Positions 35,792-44,524 of a stretch of DNA of 64,000 nucleotides are shown in pieces. Made by a program: the position numbers and the translations under genes. The DNA is from Aureimonas mangrovi. Its GTDB lineage: Bacteria; Pseudomonadota; Alphaproteobacteria; Rhizobiales; Rhizobiaceae. The stretch is from the NCBI RefSeq assembly GCF_014058705.1, contig NZ_CP059692.1:3421125-3485124 (forward strand), written 5' to 3'. Numbering within the stretch: the stretch's first letter is position 1; the number at the start of each line of letters is the position of its first letter. A model generated the notes under the pieces. That model did no database searches. It saw only the letters and a list, made by a program, of their open reading frames with translations, and was not told where the DNA came from.

Positions 35792-36987
35792 GCCAGATCC
35801 GCCACGACGGCGTCCAGCACCAGCATGCCGGCTGGCGTCGCGCGGATGCGGTCCCGGCCAAGGCGTTCGATCATGCCGTGACGTTTGAGATCGGCCTCGA
35901 CGACGGGATCGACGTCGCGCCCCGTCAGCGAACGCCAGCGCTTGAGGTCGAGCCCTTCCACGAGCCGCAAACCCATCAGCAGCATCTCGTCGGCCTGCTC
36001 CGAAGGGCCCAGCGGCTCGTCGTCGGCGATGCCCGCGTCCCAGTCCTCGACCATCTTCAGCCAAGTCTCGGGATGCTTCTCGTTGGAGAGCGCGTGGCGC
36101 AGCCCGTCCGCGCCCTCGAGGCGGCCGTGCGCACCGGGGCCGATGCCGGCATACAAGCCATAGCGCCAGTAGGTGAGGTTGTGGCGCGATTCCGCGCCCG
36201 GCACCGCGTGGTTGGAAATCTCGTAGGCCGGCAGGCCACGCGCCGCCGTCAGGCGCTGCGTCGCCTCGTAGAGATCGGCCGAAAGGTCGCCGTCCGGCAC
36301 GACGAGCTTGCCCGCCTTGTGCAGGGCGTAGAAGGCGGTGCCTTCCTCGATCGTCAGCTGGTAGAGAGAGAGATGGTCGGCGGCCAGATCCATCGCGCGG
36401 GAAAGCTCGGTCTCCCAGGCCTCCACCGTCTGGTCGGGGCGCGCGTAGATCAGGTCGAAGGAGAGACGCGGGAAAATCTCTCGCGCGAGCCTGATGGCGC
36501 CGAGCGCCTGATCGACGTCATGCAGCCGGCCGAGACGCCGCAGGTCGGGATCGTTGAGCGCCTGCACGCCGAGAGAGACGCGGTTGACGCCGGCCGCGCG
36601 ATAGCCGCGAAAGCGCTCCGCCTCCACCGAGGAGGGATTGGCCTCCAGCGTGATCTCCGCCCCGTCCTCCACGGTCCAGTTGGCGGCAACGGCCTCGAGG
36701 ATGGCGGCGACCGTTCCCGGCTCCATCAGCGAGGGCGTGCCGCCGCCGAGGAAGATCGACGTCACGCGCTGGCCGGGCGAGCGGCGCGCCATCTCGGCGA
36801 TCTCGCGCGCGAAGGCGGCGACGTAGCGCTTCTGGTCCACCGGCTGGTGGCGAACGTGGGAATTGAAGTCGCAATAGGGGCATTTGGCCGCGCAGAACGG
36901 CCAGTGGACGTAGACGCCGAAGCCCGGATCGCCGGCTGGCGGCGTGAAAGGACGGATCGCCGTCAGCTTGCCCGTGTGCGCGTTCAT
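35788..36987 (-). CDS. hemW: HemW, radical-SAM heme chaperone (coproporphyrinogen III oxidase-like)
   Basis: A 399-residue radical-SAM protein. The cluster cysteines are C32, C36 and C39 in [14 protein letters not shown]; the fourth cysteine of true oxygen-independent coproporphyrinogen oxidase HemN (CxC at the end) is missing, which points to HemW, a heme-binding chaperone, rather than Hem[28 protein letters not shown] and [11 protein letters not shown] follow in order, then the HemN C-terminal domain ([19 protein letters not shown]). Start and stop both overlap neighbours by four bases. Confidence 0.93.
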   Translation of the reverse strand: MNAHTGKLTAIRPFTPPAGDPGFGVYVHWPFCAAKCPYCDFNSHVRHQPVDQKRYVAAFAREIAEMARRSPGQRVTSIFLGGGTPSLMEPGTVAAILEAVAANWTVEDGAEITLEANPSSVEAERFRGYRAAGVNRVSLGVQALNDPDLRRLGRLHDVDQALGAIRLAREIFPRLSFDLIYARPDQTVEAWETELSRAMDLAADHLSLYQLTIEEGTAFYALHKAGKLVVPDGDLSADLYEATQRLTAARGLPAYEISNHAVPGAESRHNLTYWRYGLYAGIGPGAHGRLEGADGLRHALSNEKHPETWLKMVEDWDAGIADDEPLGPSEQADEMLLMGLRLVEGLDLKRWRSLTGRDVDPVVEADLKRHGMIERLGRDRIRATPAGMLVLDAVVADLA

Positions 36988-37613
36988 GAGACGCCGAGCG
37001 CCTCCTTCGCGAAGAGCCGAAAGGCGCGGGCGCGATGCGAGAGAGCGTGCGCCTGTCCGGGCGCCCAGCCGTGCTTCTCCTCCGCGCTCATCTCGCCGAA
37101 GGTGCGCTCTTGGCCTTCCGGCCGGAACATCGGATCGTAGCCGAACCCGAGCGCGCCGCGTGGCGGCCAGACGAGCGTTCCCTCGATCTCGCCACGGAAA
37201 AGGCGCGTCGCGCCGTCCGGGGTCGCGAGACACAGGACGGCGACGAAGCGGCCGGTGCGGTCGGCGGAGCGTTCGAGCTTCTCGTTCACCTGCGCCATCG
37301 CCCTGGCAAAGTCCTTGTTCGGCCCGGCCCAGCGGGCCGAATAGATGCCGGGATCGCCGCTGAGCGCATCGACCGCGAGGCCGGAATCGTCCGACAGAGC
37401 GGCAAGGCCCGTCGCGCGGGCCGCGGCCAGCGCCTTGATCTGCGCGTTCTCCTCGAAGGTCGAGCCGGTCTCCTCGGGCTCGGGCAGGCCCTTGTCGGCC
37501 GCCGAGACGACCTCGAAGCCGAGCGGCCCGAGAAGATCGCGGAATTCGGCGATCTTGCCGGCGTTGTGGCTCGCCACGAGTAGCGGCCCGGCCTCGGGAT
37601 CGAGAAGCGTCAT
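36984..37613 (-). CDS. rdgB: Inosine/xanthosine triphosphate pyrophosphatase (Ham1/RdgB)
   Basis: Removes ITP, XTP and similar damaged purine nucleotides before they enter nucleic acids. 209 residues from ATG 37613; a GTG at 37631 would add six. [10 protein letters not shown] (about 15-24) and [11 protein letters not shown] are the substrate-binding blocks, followed by [24 protein letters not shown] and LSHRARAF near the C-terminus. Its stop overlaps the hemW start (ATGA). The order rph-rdgB-hemW is conserved in rhizobia. Confidence 0.95.
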   Translation of the reverse strand: MTLLDPEAGPLLVASHNAGKIAEFRDLLGPLGFEVVSAADKGLPEPEETGSTFEENAQIKALAAARATGLAALSDDSGLAVDALSGDPGIYSARWAGPNKDFARAMAQVNEKLERSADRTGRFVAVLCLATPDGATRLFRGEIEGTLVWPPRGALGFGYDPMFRPEGQERTFGEMSAEEKHGWAPGQAHALSHRARAFRLFAKEALGVS

Positions 37614-37660
37614 GTCGTCCGTCCGTTCCACGAGAAGCGTTGTCGCTCCTCGAAATAGCC

Positions 37661-38383
37661 TCAGCCTTGCGCGAGCGCCTCGCGCTGCTTGTCCACCAGC
37701 GTCGCGATGCCGGCCTTGGCGAGGCCGAGGAGCGCCTGCAGCTCGGCCTCCGAGAAGGGCTCGCCCTCGGCCGTGCCCTGGATCTCCACGATGCCGCCCC
37801 GCCCGGTCATGACGAAATTGGCGTCGGTGCCGGCAGAGGAATCCTCCAGATAGTCGAGATCGAGCACCGGCGTGCCGTCGTGGATGCCGCAGGAGATGGC
37901 GGCGACGTGGTCCTTCAGGACCCTATCGCGCTTGACCATGCCGCGGGTCTCCATCCACGCAAGACAGTCCGCCAGCGCGACGAAGGCGCCCGTGATGGAG
38001 GCCGTGCGCGTGCCGCCATCGGCCTGCAGGACGTCGCAGTCGAGCGAGATCTGGCGCTCGCCGAGCGCTTCGAGATCGACCACGGCGCGCAGGGAGCGGC
38101 CGATCAGGCGCTGGATCTCCTGCGTGCGGCCGGACTGCTTGCCGGATGAGGCCTCGCGGCGCATGCGCTCGTGCGTGGCGCGCGGCAGCATGCCGTACTC
38201 GGCCGTCACCCAGCCGCGACCGGAATTCTTCAGCCATCCCGGCACGCGCTCCTCGAGGCTCGCCGTGCACAGGACGTGCGTGTCGCCGAACTTGACGAGG
38301 CAGGAGCCTTCCGCGTGGCGCGAGAAGCCCCGCTCGAGGGACACGTCGCGCAATTGGTCGCTGGCGCGTTTGGAAGGCCGCAT
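37661..38383 (-). CDS. rph: Ribonuclease PH
   Basis: Phosphate-dependent 3' exoribonuclease finishing tRNA 3' ends. 240 residues. The opening [38 protein letters not shown] covers residues 2-39 (part shown: [16 protein letters not shown]), [23 protein letters not shown] holds the phosphate-site region, and [21 protein letters not shown] and DLDYLEDS complete the family signature. It is divergent from hrcA with 126 bases between. Confidence 0.96.
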   Translation of the reverse strand: MRPSKRASDQLRDVSLERGFSRHAEGSCLVKFGDTHVLCTASLEERVPGWLKNSGRGWVTAEYGMLPRATHERMRREASSGKQSGRTQEIQRLIGRSLRAVVDLEALGERQISLDCDVLQADGGTRTASITGAFVALADCLAWMETRGMVKRDRVLKDHVAAISCGIHDGTPVLDLDYLEDSSAGTDANFVMTGRGGIVEIQGTAEGEPFSEAELQALLGLAKAGIATLVDKQREALAQG

Positions 38384-38474
38384 AAGGGTCTCGCTTCGAT
38401 CTTTCGGGTCCGGGATGGGCGCTCCTTAACGCTTCACGCCGCTGTGGGCAAAGGAATTGCGTTACCTTGCGCGC

Positions 38475-38503
38475 TTGGCGCCGGGGCACGGCGTTCCTAT
38501 AGT
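38475..38503 (+). promoter_or_regulatory. Sigma-70-like promoter of hrcA ending at the start codon
   Basis: TTGGCG at 38475-38480 and TATAGT at 38498-38503 with an exact 17-base spacer. Transcription would begin about seven bases after the -10, at or next to the ATG at 38510, so the message would have no leader. Confidence 0.55.
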
Positions 38504-38509
38504 CTGGTC

Positions 38510-39646
38510 ATGGCGTTCACGGCGCAGTTTTCGGGCAATCACAACAGGCTGGCAGGGCTCGCGGCGCCTCACCCGCTGGATGAGCGCGCGCGCGAGATCT
38601 TTCGGCTGATCGTCGACACCTATCTGGAATCGGGCGAGCCGGTGGGCTCGCGCAACCTTTCGCGCCTCCTGTCGACCGCGCTCTCGCCGGCCTCGATCCG
38701 CAACGTGATGAGCGATCTCGAGCAGCTCGGCCTCATCTACGCACCGCACGTCTCGGCCGGCCGCCTGCCGACGGAGACCGGCCTTCGCTTCTTCGTCGAC
38801 GCCTTCCTGGAAACCGGCGATATGGGTCCGGGCGAGCGCGACGAGATCGAGGAGAAGGCCCGCGCGATGGGCGACGGGCGCGGTGTCGAGACACTGCTCA
38901 CAGAGGCGAGCCAGCTTCTCTCCGGGCTGTCGCGCGGGGCCGGCCTGGTGGTCACCGCCAAGTCCGACCTTCGGCTGAAGCACATCGAGTTCATCCGGTT
39001 GGAGCCGACAAGGGCGCTCGCCGTCCTCGTCGGCGAGAACGGCGACGTCGAGAACCGCATCGTCGAACTGCCGGCCGGCGTCACCGCCTCGCAGCTCGTG
39101 GAGGCCGGCAATTTCCTCAACGCCCATGTCGTCGGGCGCACCATCGGCGAGGCGCGTGCCAGCGTCGAGACGATGAAGGTCGAGACGGCGAGCGCTCTCG
39201 ACGCGCTGTCGCGCGAACTCGTGGAGGCCGGCCTCGCGGTCTGGTCCGGGGCGGCGCAGGGTCAGCCCTCCCGGCTCATCGTCCGCGGGCGCGCCAACCT
39301 TCTGGAGAATGTCACGGCAAGCGAGGATCTCGAACGGCTGCGGCACCTGTTCGACGATCTGGAGACGCAGAACTCCATCGTGGAACTCCTCGACCTCGCC
39401 GAGACGGGCAACGGGGTTCGCATCTTCATCGGCTCGGAGAACAAGCTCTTCTCCCTGTCCGGCTCCTCCCTGGTCATCGCGCCCTATACGGACGGCGCCG
39501 AGCGCGTTGTCGGGGCTGTCGGCGTCATCGGGCCGACGCGGCTGAACTATCGGCGCATCGTGCCGATGGTCGACTACACCGCCCGTCTCGTCTCGCGTCT
39601 ACTCGGCGAGGGCGGCGCGCCCGGTCGTCCCCCATCGCGGCCTTGA
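38510..39646 (+). CDS. hrcA: Heat-inducible transcription repressor HrcA
   Basis: Repressor binding CIRCE operators of groESL and other chaperone genes; its activity is tuned by GroEL. 378 residues, slightly longer than the usual 340-360. The winged-helix domain has [32 protein letters not shown] sequence at about 24-50, then [39 protein letters not shown]. The GAF-like and dimerisation parts follow ([41 protein letters not shown] near the end). ATG 38510 has no Shine-Dalgarno sequence and no alternative start before the conserved region. grpE follows. Confidence 0.95.
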   Translation: MAFTAQFSGNHNRLAGLAAPHPLDERAREIFRLIVDTYLESGEPVGSRNLSRLLSTALSPASIRNVMSDLEQLGLIYAPHVSAGRLPTETGLRFFVDAFLETGDMGPGERDEIEEKARAMGDGRGVETLLTEASQLLSGLSRGAGLVVTAKSDLRLKHIEFIRLEPTRALAVLVGENGDVENRIVELPAGVTASQLVEAGNFLNAHVVGRTIGEARASVETMKVETASALDALSRELVEAGLAVWSGAAQGQPSRLIVRGRANLLENVTASEDLERLRHLFDDLETQNSIVELLDLAETGNGVRIFIGSENKLFSLSGSSLVIAPYTDGAERVVGAVGVIGPTRLNYRRIVPMVDYTARLVSRLLGEGGAPGRPPSRP

Positions 39647-39766
39647 TTTCGGTCGTTGCGCGTTCGATATCGGGGACGAAAATCATCACGCCCCGCTCCC
39701 GAACGCCCGGACAGAACCGACCGGCGCCCAAGACGCGGGACGACACAAGCGGAGTTTCCTGACGCG

Positions 39767-40447
39767 ATGACGACGAGCGACATTCGGAACAGCCAGCGCC
39801 CCGACCATCAGGCCGAAACGGGCGAGCCGATGGCGACCGAGGGCGCGCGCCAGGCGGGCGAAGAGGCCGCCACCGGCGAAGCCGGCGCGTGGGCCGAGGG
39901 CGCGGCGGAGGCAGACCGGGCGCGCATTGCCGAGCTCGAGGCCGAGAACGCCGACGTGAAGGACCGCCTCCTGCGCCTCGCAGCCGACATGGAGAACCTG
40001 CGGCGGCGCACCGAGCGCGAGATCAAGGACGCCCGCCAGTTCGCGGTCGCCAATTTCGCGCGGGACATGCTGGCCGTCGCCGACAATCTCGACCGGGCCC
40101 TCGCCGCTTTGCCCAAGGATGCGCACGAGACCGGCGATCCCGGCTATGCCGCGCTCGTCGAGGGGGTCGAGATGACCGGCCGCTCGATGCTCTCCTCGCT
40201 GGAGCGCCACGGCGTGAAGAAGCTCGAGCCGCAGGGCCAGCGTTTCGATCCGAATTTCCATCAGGCCATGTTCGAGGTCCCGGACGGGAGCATCCCCGCC
40301 GGCACCGTCGTCCAAGTGGTGCAGGATGGCTACGCCATCGGCGAGCGCGTGCTGCGCCCCGCGATGGTCGGCGTCTCCAAGGGCGGCGCCAAGCCGGGCC
40401 TCTCGCCCAAGCCCGGCGTGCCGGACGAAAGCACCAAGGACGCCTGA
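39767..40447 (+). CDS. grpE: Nucleotide exchange factor GrpE
   Basis: Releases ADP from DnaK. 226 residues. A 60-residue acidic, Ala/Glu-rich head precedes a long coiled coil ([32 protein letters not shown], about 44-75, part only), then [16 protein letters not shown] and the C-terminal beta domain with [14 protein letters not shown] and [17 protein letters not shown]. It follows hrcA by 120 bases, the usual hrcA-grpE pair, and a hairpin terminator lies just after it. Confidence 0.95.
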   Translation: MTTSDIRNSQRPDHQAETGEPMATEGARQAGEEAATGEAGAWAEGAAEADRARIAELEAENADVKDRLLRLAADMENLRRRTEREIKDARQFAVANFARDMLAVADNLDRALAALPKDAHETGDPGYAALVEGVEMTGRSMLSSLERHGVKKLEPQGQRFDPNFHQAMFEVPDGSIPAGTVVQVVQDGYAIGERVLRPAMVGVSKGGAKPGLSPKPGVPDESTKDA

Positions 40448-40470
40448 GGCATTCAGGCGACGCGAAATCG

Positions 40471-40496
40471 AAGGCGGCCGTCGGCCGCCTTTCTCT
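40471..40496 (+). terminator. Rho-independent terminator after grpE
   Basis: AAGGCGGCC-GTC-GGCCGCCTT: a nine-base perfect stem with a three-base loop followed by TCTCTTT, 24 bases after the grpE stop. Confidence 0.85.
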
Positions 40497-40621
40497 TTAG
40501 AGCGCCACGCGTCCTCTCGAACACGCATAGGTCGCTCCAGTGCCGATGCAGTGGGTATGGCCGCGCGCCCGCCGCGCCATATCTTCTGCCGCGTTGCAGC
40601 GGCACCAGAAGAGGCAGGAAC

Positions 40622-41392
40622 ATGCGGCTTGAAGGCAATGTCGCCATCGTCACCGGCGCGGCATCGGGCATCGGGAAGGCCATCGCGAAACACTACGCCG
40701 CCGAGGGCGCGCGCGTGGCGATCGCCGACCTCAACGGCGAGGCGGCCCGCGCCGCTGCCGACGAGATCGGCACCAACGCGATCGGCCTGACGATGGACGT
40801 CACCGACGAGGCGGCCGTGAACGCCGGCGTCGAGGAGACCGTGAAGCGCTTCGGTCGCATCGACACGATGGTGGCGAACGCCGGCATCCAGATCGTCCAC
40901 CCGATCGAGGACTTTCCCTTCGAAGAGTTTCGCAAGGTGGTGGACATCCATCTCCATGGCTCGTTCCTACTCACCAAGGCCTGCGTGAGGCACATGTATC
41001 CGCAGAAGTCGGGCTCACTGATCTACATGGGCTCTGTGCACAGCCACGAGCCGTCGGCGTTGAAGAGTGCCTATGTCGCGGCCAAGCACGGCATTCTCGG
41101 CCTGTGCAGGGTGATGGCGAAGGAAGGCGGCAAGCACGGCGTACGCTCCAACATCATCTGCCCCGGCTTCGTGAAGACGCCGCTCGTCGAGAAGCAGATC
41201 CCGGAACAGGCGCGCGACCTCGGCATTTCCGAGAAGGACGTGGTGGAGAAGGTGATGCTGGGCCGCACGGTCGACGCGGAGTTCACGACGGTCGAGGACG
41301 TGTCCGAAATCGCGGTTTTTCTCGCCGGCTTCGGCTCCAACGCGCTGACGGGCCAGTCCATCATCCCCAGCCATGGCTGGTACATGGGCTGA
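40622..41392 (+). CDS. 3-hydroxybutyrate dehydrogenase-like SDR
   Basis: A 256-residue classical [11 protein letters not shown] at 11-18, D after beta-strand 2 in IADLNGE (NAD preference), ANAGIQ, and a catalytic Ser-Tyr-Lys set in [21 protein letters not shown]. The segment [17 protein letters not shown] and the ending [15 protein letters not shown] closely follow D-3-hydroxybutyrate dehydrogenases, which serve polyhydroxybutyrate or ketone-body use. Identity as BdhA is probable but not certain. A small gene with the NADH dehydrogenase follows 30 bases later. Confidence 0.85.
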   Translation: MRLEGNVAIVTGAASGIGKAIAKHYAAEGARVAIADLNGEAARAAADEIGTNAIGLTMDVTDEAAVNAGVEETVKRFGRIDTMVANAGIQIVHPIEDFPFEEFRKVVDIHLHGSFLLTKACVRHMYPQKSGSLIYMGSVHSHEPSALKSAYVAAKHGILGLCRVMAKEGGKHGVRSNIICPGFVKTPLVEKQIPEQARDLGISEKDVVEKVMLGRTVDAEFTTVEDVSEIAVFLAGFGSNALTGQSIIPSHGWYMG

Positions 41393-41422
41393 CCGTCCGC
41401 CCAGCCCCAATGGAGCACTGAC

Positions 41423-41566
41423 ATGGAAATCGTCGCCATCCAGCCGATCGTCGCCCTGATCGCCGGCATCCTGATCCTCGTGATCCCGCGCCTGCTCAAC
41501 ATCATCGTGGCGCTCTACCTGATCTTCATCGGGCTCGTCGGTCTCTTCCCGAACCTCTTCTCGTGA
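41423..41566 (+). CDS. DUF3096-like small membrane protein coupled to NADH dehydrogenase
   Basis: A 47-residue protein made almost entirely of two hydrophobic segments: IQPIVALIAGILILVIP (6-22) and, after RLLN, IIVALYLIFIGLVGLF. This resembles DUF3096 proteins of similar size. Its stop overlaps the GTG start of the next gene (GTGA). It may anchor or accompany the membrane-associated NADH dehydrogenase; that is inference from the overlap. Confidence 0.75.
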   Translation: MEIVAIQPIVALIAGILILVIPRLLNIIVALYLIFIGLVGLFPNLFS

Positions 41567-42879
41567 CCGCAGCGCCGTTGCAGGACAAGTCGCGCGCCGG
41601 AAAGCCCCGGATCCTAGTCCTCGGCGGTGGGTCCGGTGGACTGGAACTCGCCTCGCAGATCGCACGGCAGGGCGACTTCGAGACAGTGCTGGTCGACCGC
41701 CAGCCTGCCCATGTGTGGAAGCCGCGCCTGCACGAAGTCGCGGCAGGCACGGTCGCGACGTCGCTGGCGGAGATCTCGTTCTACCTTCTCGCCAATCTTC
41801 GCGGTTTCCATTTCGAGCAGGGCGAGGTGGTCGAAATCGACCGCGATGCGAGGCGCGTGACGCTCGGCGTCATGACGGACACCGATGGGCGCGAGCTCGC
41901 GGCCGCCCGCACTCTGGACTACGACATCTGCGTCGTAGCGCTTGGCGGCAAGACGCCCGATTTCGGCACGACGGGCGTTGCAGAGAACGCGGTACGCCTC
42001 GACGGCCCGGAGGATGCCGAGGCCTTCCGACGCCGCTTCATCGCCAAGATGATCGCGGCGCGTGAAACGGGTCTGCCGGCCGAAGTGGTGATCGTCGGCA
42101 CCGGCGCGACCGGCACGGAGCTCGCCGCCCATCTGCGGCGTTCCGAACGCGGCTTCCGTCGCGAGCAGGTCGGCGGCGGGGGTGGGAAGCTTCTTTCTGT
42201 TACGCTGATCGAGGCAGCCCCTCAGATCATGCCGGGCATCGACGACGATCTGCGCGCGCAGATCGTCCAACGCCTGCGCGCGCTCGACGTGAAGATGGTG
42301 ACGGACGCGGAAATCTCGGAGGTGACGCCGACCGAACTGCGCACGGTGAAGGGCGAGACCTGGCCCAGCGACCTGACGGTCTGGGCGGCGGGCCTCGCAG
42401 CGACGCCGCTTCTGAAGCGCCTCTCCGACTTCGAAGTCGACGGCAAGGGCCGCATCGTCGTCGACGAGAGGCTGCGCTCGACCGTCGACAGCCGCATCTA
42501 CGTTCTCGGCGATTCGGCCGCCTTCACGCCGCCGGGAGAGGAGAGGCCGCTGCCGCCGACCGCGCAGACCGCGAGCCAGCAGGCAGCACATCTGGCAAAG
42601 GCCTTGCCTGACGTCCTGAAAGGCAAAACCCCCCCGCCCTTCCGGCACGAAGACAAGGGGCGCCTCGTATCGCTCGGCCGCGCCGGCACGGTGGGGCGCG
42701 TCGGCTTCTCCAGGCGCGACGATCTCCTGATCAAGGGCACTTTCGCGCTGGCCGCCTATCACGGATTGGAGCGCCAGCACCAATGGCGCGTTCTGGGTCG
42801 TCTGCGGGGCAGCGTGGCGATCCTCGCGGACCTCGTCTCTCCAGCCAAGGGCCCGGCGCTCAAGCTGCACGCGGACTGA
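41563..42879 (+). CDS. ndh: Type II NADH:quinone oxidoreductase (NAD(P)/FAD-dependent)
   Basis: Single-subunit, non-proton-pumping NADH dehydrogenase at the inner face of the membrane. 438 residues from a GTG. FAD-binding GGGSGGLELA lies at about 21-30, the second Rossmann motif IVGTGATGTELAAHL at about 170-184, and the second FAD motif VLGDSAAF near 305. The ALGGKTPDFG and WAAGLAATPLL blocks are as in NDH-2. A C-terminal hydrophobic anchor is weak, so the preceding small membrane protein could assist membrane binding. Confidence 0.88.
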   Translation: MTAAPLQDKSRAGKPRILVLGGGSGGLELASQIARQGDFETVLVDRQPAHVWKPRLHEVAAGTVATSLAEISFYLLANLRGFHFEQGEVVEIDRDARRVTLGVMTDTDGRELAAARTLDYDICVVALGGKTPDFGTTGVAENAVRLDGPEDAEAFRRRFIAKMIAARETGLPAEVVIVGTGATGTELAAHLRRSERGFRREQVGGGGGKLLSVTLIEAAPQIMPGIDDDLRAQIVQRLRALDVKMVTDAEISEVTPTELRTVKGETWPSDLTVWAAGLAATPLLKRLSDFEVDGKGRIVVDERLRSTVDSRIYVLGDSAAFTPPGEERPLPPTAQTASQQAAHLAKALPDVLKGKTPPPFRHEDKGRLVSLGRAGTVGRVGFSRRDDLLIKGTFALAAYHGLERQHQWRVLGRLRGSVAILADLVSPAKGPALKLHAD

Positions 42880-42890
42880 AGAAGGCGATG

Positions 42891-43295
42891 ATGGAGATCG
42901 AAGGCGGCTGTCACTGCGGCGCGGTTCGATATCGCGCGACGATCGATCCCGAGACGGTGAGCGTGTGCCACTGCACCGACTGTCAGCGCCTCAGCGGCTC
43001 ACCGTTCCGCGTCAGCGTGCCGGCCGATCGTTCGACCATCGAACTGACCGGAACGATGCCACGGGTCTATGAAAAGCGCGCCGACAGCGGCAACGTGCGA
43101 CGCCAGCACTTCTGCGGGACATGTGGTGCGCCGCTCTTTTCCAGCGGCGATGAGGATGGTGGTGTCTGGGCGATCCGCTGGGGCTCGATCGACGATCGCA
43201 CCGGTCTCGAGCCGAGGCGCCAGATCTGGTGCGATTCAGCGCTGCCGTGGATCGGTGGCACCGGCAGGCTGCCCGGCAAACCTCATGACGACTGA
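42891..43295 (+). CDS. GFA family protein (glutathione-dependent formaldehyde-activating enzyme fold)
   Basis: A 134-residue zinc protein. GGCHCGAVRYRA holds C7 and C9, VCHCTDCQRLSGSPFR holds C26, C28 and C31, and HFCGTCGAPL holds two more, the standard seven-cysteine GFA/CENP-V pattern with one structural and one labile zinc. Second of two adjacent ATGs is chosen for better ribosome-site spacing. Glutathione-formaldehyde chemistry is known only for few members. It is 11 bases after ndh and three bases from the convergent yacG. Confidence 0.88.
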   Translation: MEIEGGCHCGAVRYRATIDPETVSVCHCTDCQRLSGSPFRVSVPADRSTIELTGTMPRVYEKRADSGNVRRQHFCGTCGAPLFSSGDEDGGVWAIRWGSIDDRTGLEPRRQIWCDSALPWIGGTGRLPGKPHDD

Positions 43296-43298
43296 CGG

Positions 43299-43505
43299 CT
43301 AGCCGCGCTCGTCGGTATCGGGATCGGGAATCTCTTCCTCGGTGCCGGGGATCACATAGGAGCCCGAAAGCCAGCGGTTAAGGTCCACCGCCTTGCAGCG
43401 CGGCGAGCAGAACGGATAGGTCGCCCGCTCCGAAGGCCGGCCGCATTCCGGGCACTCGCGACGGGGGCGCAGCGGCGTCACCTTGTCGCCGACCGGGCCG
43501 TTCAT
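43299..43505 (-). CDS. yacG: DNA gyrase inhibitor YacG (zinc ribbon)
   Basis: A 68-residue zinc protein with C18, C21, C33 and C37 in ECPECGRP and [22 protein letters not shown]. In E. coli YacG binds GyrB and blocks DNA binding by gyrase. Its ATG overlaps the maf stop (ATGA), the arrangement usual in rhizobia. The acidic tail is longer than in enterobacteria. Confidence 0.9.
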   Translation of the reverse strand: MNGPVGDKVTPLRPRRECPECGRPSERATYPFCSPRCKAVDLNRWLSGSYVIPGTEEEIPDPDTDERG

Positions 43506-44143
43506 GCCGGCTCCTGCTCATCGGCTCCCGTCAGCGAGGGCGCGGTGCGAAAGCCTTCCCCCTCCAGAAGCGACAGCGTCTCGTAGAGCGGCAGGCCGAC
43601 GACGTTGGTGTAGGAGCCAACAAGGCGTACGACGAAGCCGCCGGCGAGGCCCTGAATGGCGTAGCCGCCGGCCTTGCCGCGCCATTCGCCCGAAGCTAGG
43701 TAGCGCTCGATATCCATCTTCGTCAGCCGCTTGAAGCGCACGCGCGTCTCCACCAGCCGCTGGCGCAAGCGCCCCTGCGGCGTGACGAGGCACACGCCCG
43801 TATAGACACGGTGCGTGCGGCCTGAAAGCGTTCGCAGATTGGCGAGCGCATCCTCCTCCAGCTCGGCCTTGGGCATGATGCGCCGGCCGACGGAAACGAC
43901 GGTGTCGGCTGCGAGCACGTAGCGCCCGTCTCCCTCGCCGACTGTGTTCAACGCGGCCGCGGCCGCCTCGGCCTTGGCCTTCGAGAGGCGCTTGGCCAGC
44001 GAGCGCGGGTGCTCGGAACGCTCGGGCGTCTCGTCGAGATCGGCCGGCATCAGGCGCTCGGGCTCGATGCCCACCTGCTGGAGCAGTTCCAGCCGGCGCG
44101 GCGAGCCGGAGGCGAGGACGAGGTACCGCGGGCGCGAAGCCAT
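43502..44143 (-). CDS. maf: Maf-like nucleotide pyrophosphatase
   Basis: House-cleaning dTTP/UTP/modified-nucleotide pyrophosphatase related to septum inhibition. 213 residues; substrate loop ASGSPRR at 11-17, [16 protein letters not shown] in the middle with catalytic D, and [15 protein letters not shown] and [27 protein letters not shown] near the C-terminus (parts shown). The YAIQG block fits the dTTP/UTP-specific group. It lies 17 bases after infA. Confidence 0.92.
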   Translation of the reverse strand: MASRPRYLVLASGSPRRLELLQQVGIEPERLMPADLDETPERSEHPRSLAKRLSKAKAEAAAAALNTVGEGDGRYVLAADTVVSVGRRIMPKAELEEDALANLRTLSGRTHRVYTGVCLVTPQGRLRQRLVETRVRFKRLTKMDIERYLASGEWRGKAGGYAIQGLAGGFVVRLVGSYTNVVGLPLYETLSLLEGEGFRTAPSLTGADEQEPA

Positions 44144-44160
44144 GACGCGCTGCCTCGCCG

Positions 44161-44379
44161 CTACTTGAAGCGGTAGGTGATGCGGCCCTTCGTCAGATCG
44201 TAGGGCGTCATCTCGACGAGAACCTTGTCACCCGTCAGCACGCGGATGCGGTTCTTGCGCATGCGCCCGGCCGTGTGGGCGATGATTTCGTGATCGTTCT
44301 CGAGCTTGATGCGGAAGGTCGCGTTCGGAAGCAGTTCCGTGACCGTTCCGGGAAATTCGAGAACCTCTTCTTTCGCCAT
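44161..44379 (-). CDS. infA: Translation initiation factor IF-1
   Basis: A 72-residue OB-fold protein with the standard sequence: [20 protein letters not shown], then [38 protein letters not shown] (in part). It binds the ribosomal A site during initiation. It precedes maf and yacG. Genes hisD, DUF2948 and a phosphatase that often lie between murA and infA in rhizobia are absent here. Confidence 0.97.
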   Translation of the reverse strand: MAKEEVLEFPGTVTELLPNATFRIKLENDHEIIAHTAGRMRKNRIRVLTGDKVLVEMTPYDLTKGRITYRFK

Positions 44380-44499
44380 GCGTGTTCAGACCTTGAGCTT
44401 GGAAGGGACCGGGCGCCCGCAAGCGCCGGCCCGGCGTGCGTCGAGGGTGCCTTGCGGCCCGATCGAAGCGTGAAGAAAACAGAATTTGGCCCTCAATCG

Positions 44500-44519
44500 G
44501 CTTTTCGGGCCGAAAAAGC
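44500..44519. other. Hairpin-forming sequence between infA and murA
   Basis: GCTTTTCGG and CCGAAAAAGC form an imperfect nine-base inverted repeat (one bulged A) six bases past the murA stop. It could terminate murA transcription, but no T run follows on the minus strand. The rest of the 145-base gap holds nothing I can support. Confidence 0.3.
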
Positions 44520-44524
44520 AAGCG

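Noticed and set aside
35788..36987. hemN (oxygen-independent coproporphyrinogen oxidase) as the name for this gene
   Set aside because: The cluster motif lacks the extra cysteine of HemN and the genomic place next to rdgB is that of HemW.
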